Assembly (NCBI GenBank): GCA_009920915.1 | Contig: RFZB01000009.1 | Span: forward strand, 1 to 35,879 | DNA from: Sphingomonadaceae bacterium | Lineage (GTDB): Bacteria > Pseudomonadota > Alphaproteobacteria > Sphingomonadales > Sphingomonadaceae | DNA: 35,879 bases | Direction of reading: 5' to 3' | Shown: in pieces, positions 33,247 to 35,879 of the stretch | Position numbering within the stretch: the first letter of the stretch is position 1 | Layout: each line of letters opens with the position of its first letter | The notes under the pieces: model-generated | Databases searched by the model: none | What the model was told of the DNA's origin: nothing | What the model saw: the letters and a program-made list of their open reading frames with translations, nothing else | Position numbers and translations under genes: made by a program

Positions 33247-35238
33247 TTAGCCCCGCAAATCGGGCGGTGTTGCCTCGTCGCGCAGCATGGCAATGGCGTC
33301 CTCCACGCTCATGATGCGCTGACCTTCCTGGCCCAAAGTGCGGATGGCGACCTTGCCTTCTTCGGCCTCACGCATCCCAACCACCAACAAGTGCGGCACC
33401 TTCGCCAGCGAATGTTCGCGCACCTTATAGTTGATCTTTTCATTGCGCAGATCGGTTTCGACACGCAGGCCAGCGGCTTCCAGCTTGTCCGCGACAGCCT
33501 TGGCATAGCCATCGGCATCCGAGACAATGGTCGCGACGACAGCTTGCACCGGCGCCAACCATACGGGGAAGCGGCCTGCGAAATGCTCAATCAAAATGCC
33601 AATAAACCGCTCATAAGAGCCGAAAATGGCGCGATGGAGCATGACCGGGCGATGCTTTTCGCCATCATCCCCCACATAGGTTGCGTCCAAACGCTCGGGC
33701 AGAACGCGGTCTGACTGGATCGTGCCGACCTGCCATGTCCGGCCAATGGCGTCAGTCAAATGCCATTCCAGCTTAGGTGCATAAAAGGCGCCTTCACCGG
33801 GCAATTCTTCCCAGCCATAGTCCGGCGTGGCAAGGCCAGCTGCCGCCACCGCCGTGCGCAGCTCGGTCTCGGCCTTGTCCCACACCTCGTCGCTGCCAAA
33901 GCGCTTTTCCGGGCGCAGCGCGAGCTTGATCGAATAGGTGAAGCCAAAATCCTTATAAATCCGGTCCGCCAATTCGCAGAAGGCACGGACTTCATCGACA
34001 ATCTGGTCTTCGCGGCAGAAGATATGCGCATCATCCTGCGTAAACTGGCGCACGCGCATCAGGCCGTGGAGCGCGCCGTGCGGCTCATTGCGGTGGCAGC
34101 AGCCATTTTCATAGAGGCGCAGCGGTAAGTCGCGATAAGACTTGATGCCTTGACGGAAAATCAGGACGTGCGCCGGGCAGTTCATGGGCTTCAATGCCAT
34201 CCAATCGGCATCGCCCGAAATCACCGGGCCTTCATCATCCACATTGGGCACTTCGTCCGGAATGACGAACATATTCTCGCGATATTTGCCCCAGTGGCCG
34301 GACTGTTCCCATTGGCGGGCATCCATGATCTGCGGGGTTTTGACTTCGCGATAACCTGCCGCGTCAATCGCCCGGCGCATATAGGCCTCAAGCTCCCGCC
34401 ACACGCGAAAGCCCTTGGGATGCCAGAACACACTGCCATGTGCTTCTTGCTGCAGGTGGAACAAATCCATCTCATTGCCCAAGCGGCGATGATCACGCTT
34501 GGCGGCTTCTTCCAGCCGCGTCAGATGGGCATCCAGTTGCTTTTTATTGAGCCAGCCGGTGCCATAAATGCGCGAGAGCTGCGCATTCTTCTGATCCCCG
34601 CGCCAATAGGCGCCTGATACGCGCGTTAGCTTGAACGCTTGCGGATCGAGCTTGCCGGTCGAGGCCAAATGCGGCCCGCGGCACATATCCATCCAGTCAT
34701 CCCCGGACCAATAGACACTAATTTCTTCGCCCTCGGGCAGTTCGGCGGCCCATTCAGCCTTGAAACTTTCCCCCTCAGCCTGCCAACGCGCGATCAGCTG
34801 ATTGCGATCCCAGACTTCGCGGCGCAGCGGCTTATCCGCTGCAATAATCTCGCGCATCTTGGCTTCGATGGCGGGCAGATCATCTTCGGTAAAGGGCCGC
34901 TTGGGCGCGAAATCATAGTAAAAGCCATCTTCGGTCGACGGACCAAAGGTGATTTGCGTACCGGGAAACAGTGCCTGCACGGCTTCGGCCAAAATATGCG
35001 CAAAGTCATGCCGGGCAAGGTCCAGTGCCTCATCCTCGTCACGCGCTGTGACAAGCGCCAGTTCACAATCGCCCTCAAACGCGCGGGAAATATCGCGCAG
35101 TTCGCCATTCACACGCGCAGCAATGGCGGCCTTGGCAAGGCCGGGGCCAATGGCGGCGGCAACATCGGCAGGCGTTGCACCTTTCGGCATTTCGCGCACG
35201 GAACCATCGGGCAGGCTGATTTTGAGCATCTCGGTCAT
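33247..35238 (-). CDS. thrS: Threonine-tRNA ligase
   Basis: A 663-residue class II aminoacyl-tRNA synthetase that charges tRNA-Thr. Domains in order: TGS ([21 protein letters not shown] at the start), the editing domain ([17 protein letters not shown] with the HxxxH motif near 91-95, and [11 protein letters not shown]), the catalytic core ([12 protein letters not shown] with the zinc cysteine, then [25 protein letters not shown], and [13 protein letters not shown]), and the C-terminal anticodon-binding domain ([14 protein letters not shown]). The length is normal. Start codons at 35238 and 35229 are both possible; 35238 is given, and the frame is open to an ATG at 35274. It lies downstream of nadB on the same strand. 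Confidence 0.96.
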   Translation of the reverse strand: MTEMLKISLPDGSVREMPKGATPADVAAAIGPGLAKAAIAARVNGELRDISRAFEGDCELALVTARDEDEALDLARHDFAHILAEAVQALFPGTQITFGPSTEDGFYYDFAPKRPFTEDDLPAIEAKMREIIAADKPLRREVWDRNQLIARWQAEGESFKAEWAAELPEGEEISVYWSGDDWMDMCRGPHLASTGKLDPQAFKLTRVSGAYWRGDQKNAQLSRIYGTGWLNKKQLDAHLTRLEEAAKRDHRRLGNEMDLFHLQQEAHGSVFWHPKGFRVWRELEAYMRRAIDAAGYREVKTPQIMDARQWEQSGHWGKYRENMFVIPDEVPNVDDEGPVISGDADWMALKPMNCPAHVLIFRQGIKSYRDLPLRLYENGCCHRNEPHGALHGLMRVRQFTQDDAHIFCREDQIVDEVRAFCELADRIYKDFGFTYSIKLALRPEKRFGSDEVWDKAETELRTAVAAAGLATPDYGWEELPGEGAFYAPKLEWHLTDAIGRTWQVGTIQSDRVLPERLDATYVGDDGEKHRPVMLHRAIFGSYERFIGILIEHFAGRFPVWLAPVQAVVATIVSDADGYAKAVADKLEAAGLRVETDLRNEKINYKVREHSLAKVPHLLVVGMREAEEGKVAIRTLGQEGQRIMSVEDAIAMLRDEATPPDLRG

Positions 35239-35298
35239 GGCGGCGGCTATGCCCTGTGTGCGCCGATCAATCAACCTCGGGCGTCGTCCAAATGCACG

Positions 35299-35879
35299 TC
35301 ACGGCACGAGAATCGTGTCTTGGGCCTGGGGCAGAAGATCAGGATAATCAGTTGTAGAGTGCAAGCCCCGGCTTTCCTTGCGGGCCAGCGCAGACCGAAT
35401 GATCAGGTCGGCCACTTCTACAAGGTTGCGCAGTTCCACCAAATCCGGCGTGACGCGGAAATGGCTGTAATAATCGGCGACTTCCTGACGGAGCAGATCA
35501 ATCCGATGCTTGGCGCGTTCCAGCCTTTTGGTGGTGCGCACGATGCCAACGAAATTCCACATGAAATGGCGGATTTCGCGCCAGCATTGCTGGATGACAA
35601 CTTCTTCGTCGCTGTCCGTCACCCGGCTTTCATCCCATGGCCGGATATCAGGCGGCGGTGGCAGGTTATCCCAATTGGCGGAAATATGCTGCGCGCAGGC
35701 TGCGCCAAACACAAGGCATTCTAACAGGCTGTTTGAGGCGAGGCGATTGGCCCCGTGCAGGCCAGATTGGGTGACTTCACCTGCCGCATAAAGCCCCGGC
35801 GCATCGGTGCGGCCATCCAGATCCACCACCACACCGCCGCACGTATAATGCTGGGCCGGGACAACGGGGATGGGTTCCT
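35299..35879 (-). CDS. nadB: L-aspartate oxidase, C-terminal part (start beyond window edge)
   Basis: The reverse strand is open from the right edge to a stop codon at 35299, giving about 192 C-terminal residues of NadB. NadB oxidises aspartate to iminoaspartate with FAD in the first step of NAD synthesis. [13 protein letters not shown] and [20 protein letters not shown], followed by [18 protein letters not shown], match the flavin- and substrate-binding C-terminal part of the catalytic domain. The remaining helical domain carries [24 protein letters not shown], also typical. The true start lies outside the window. Confidence 0.93.
   Translation of the reverse strand, partial: EPIPVVPAQHYTCGGVVVDLDGRTDAPGLYAAGEVTQSGLHGANRLASNSLLECLVFGAACAQHISANWDNLPPPPDIRPWDESRVTDSDEEVVIQQCWREIRHFMWNFVGIVRTTKRLERAKHRIDLLRQEVADYYSHFRVTPDLVELRNLVEVADLIIRSALARKESRGLHSTTDYPDLLPQAQDTILVP

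Noticed and set aside
34639-35724. A 361-residue open frame on the plus strand opposite thrS and nadB
   Set aside because: It spans two conserved genes and their gap in antisense and has no domain features; long antisense frames are common at this GC content.

Overview
This window looks like ordinary chromosomal DNA of an alphaproteobacterium, most probably from the Sphingomonadales. The evidence is the order of the SUF operon (Rrf2 regulator, sufB, sufC, a short sufD, sufS, a DUF59 protein, sufA), a DUF6356 gene, the hflK-hflC-deg cluster facing an Mrp/ApbC gene, and a dispersed REP palindrome of a type I recall as common in that order. GC content is moderate to high. Genes are densely packed, no gene-free stretch exceeds 300 bases, and I recognised no tRNA, rRNA, CRISPR array, insertion sequence with a transposase, or prophage.

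Layout. 1-1069 (minus) is the start of a Baeyer-Villiger-type flavin monooxygenase cut by the window edge, divergent from a thiolase (1293-2477). A MurC/Mpl-like ligase and a lipid-kinase-like gene follow as a tight pair (2520-4749), then a dicarboxylate/amino acid symporter and a DUF6356 / alpha-beta hydrolase / TPR cluster (4840-7956). gloA-gloB (8054-9212) form a methylglyoxal detoxification unit followed by a small exported protein. On the minus strand lie pyrD, gamma-glutamyltransferase and a fatty acyl-CoA ligase (14265 down to 9674).

The SUF Fe-S cluster assembly operon runs from 14370 to 19872, and a metallo-beta-lactamase-fold gene is translationally coupled to its end. A second MBL-fold hydrolase, rsmE (minus), ubiA, pmbA/tldE, a CysQ-like phosphatase, a CoA-binding protein and apbC/mrp (both minus) follow. 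Next come hflK-hflC-deg (26949-30527) with a terminator, an LD-carboxypeptidase and a zinc metallopeptidase (minus), 3-hydroxybutyrate dehydrogenase (plus), thrS (minus) and the C-terminal part of nadB (minus, cut by the right edge).

The most unusual region is the SUF operon. Its SufS reads straight from the R-x-GHH motif into the C-terminal helix, so the loop that normally carries the catalytic cysteine and the substrate-binding arginine is absent, in frame. In the same operon, a REP-type palindromic element sits exactly at the sufC/sufD junction, flanked by a 19-bp direct repeat. The former sufD start codon now opens a 46-codon mini-ORF whose stop overlaps the present sufD start. I see no large new defence or biosynthetic system here. 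These two changes, the Mur-ligase/lipid-kinase pair and the MBL gene fused translationally to the SUF operon are the points most worth following up.
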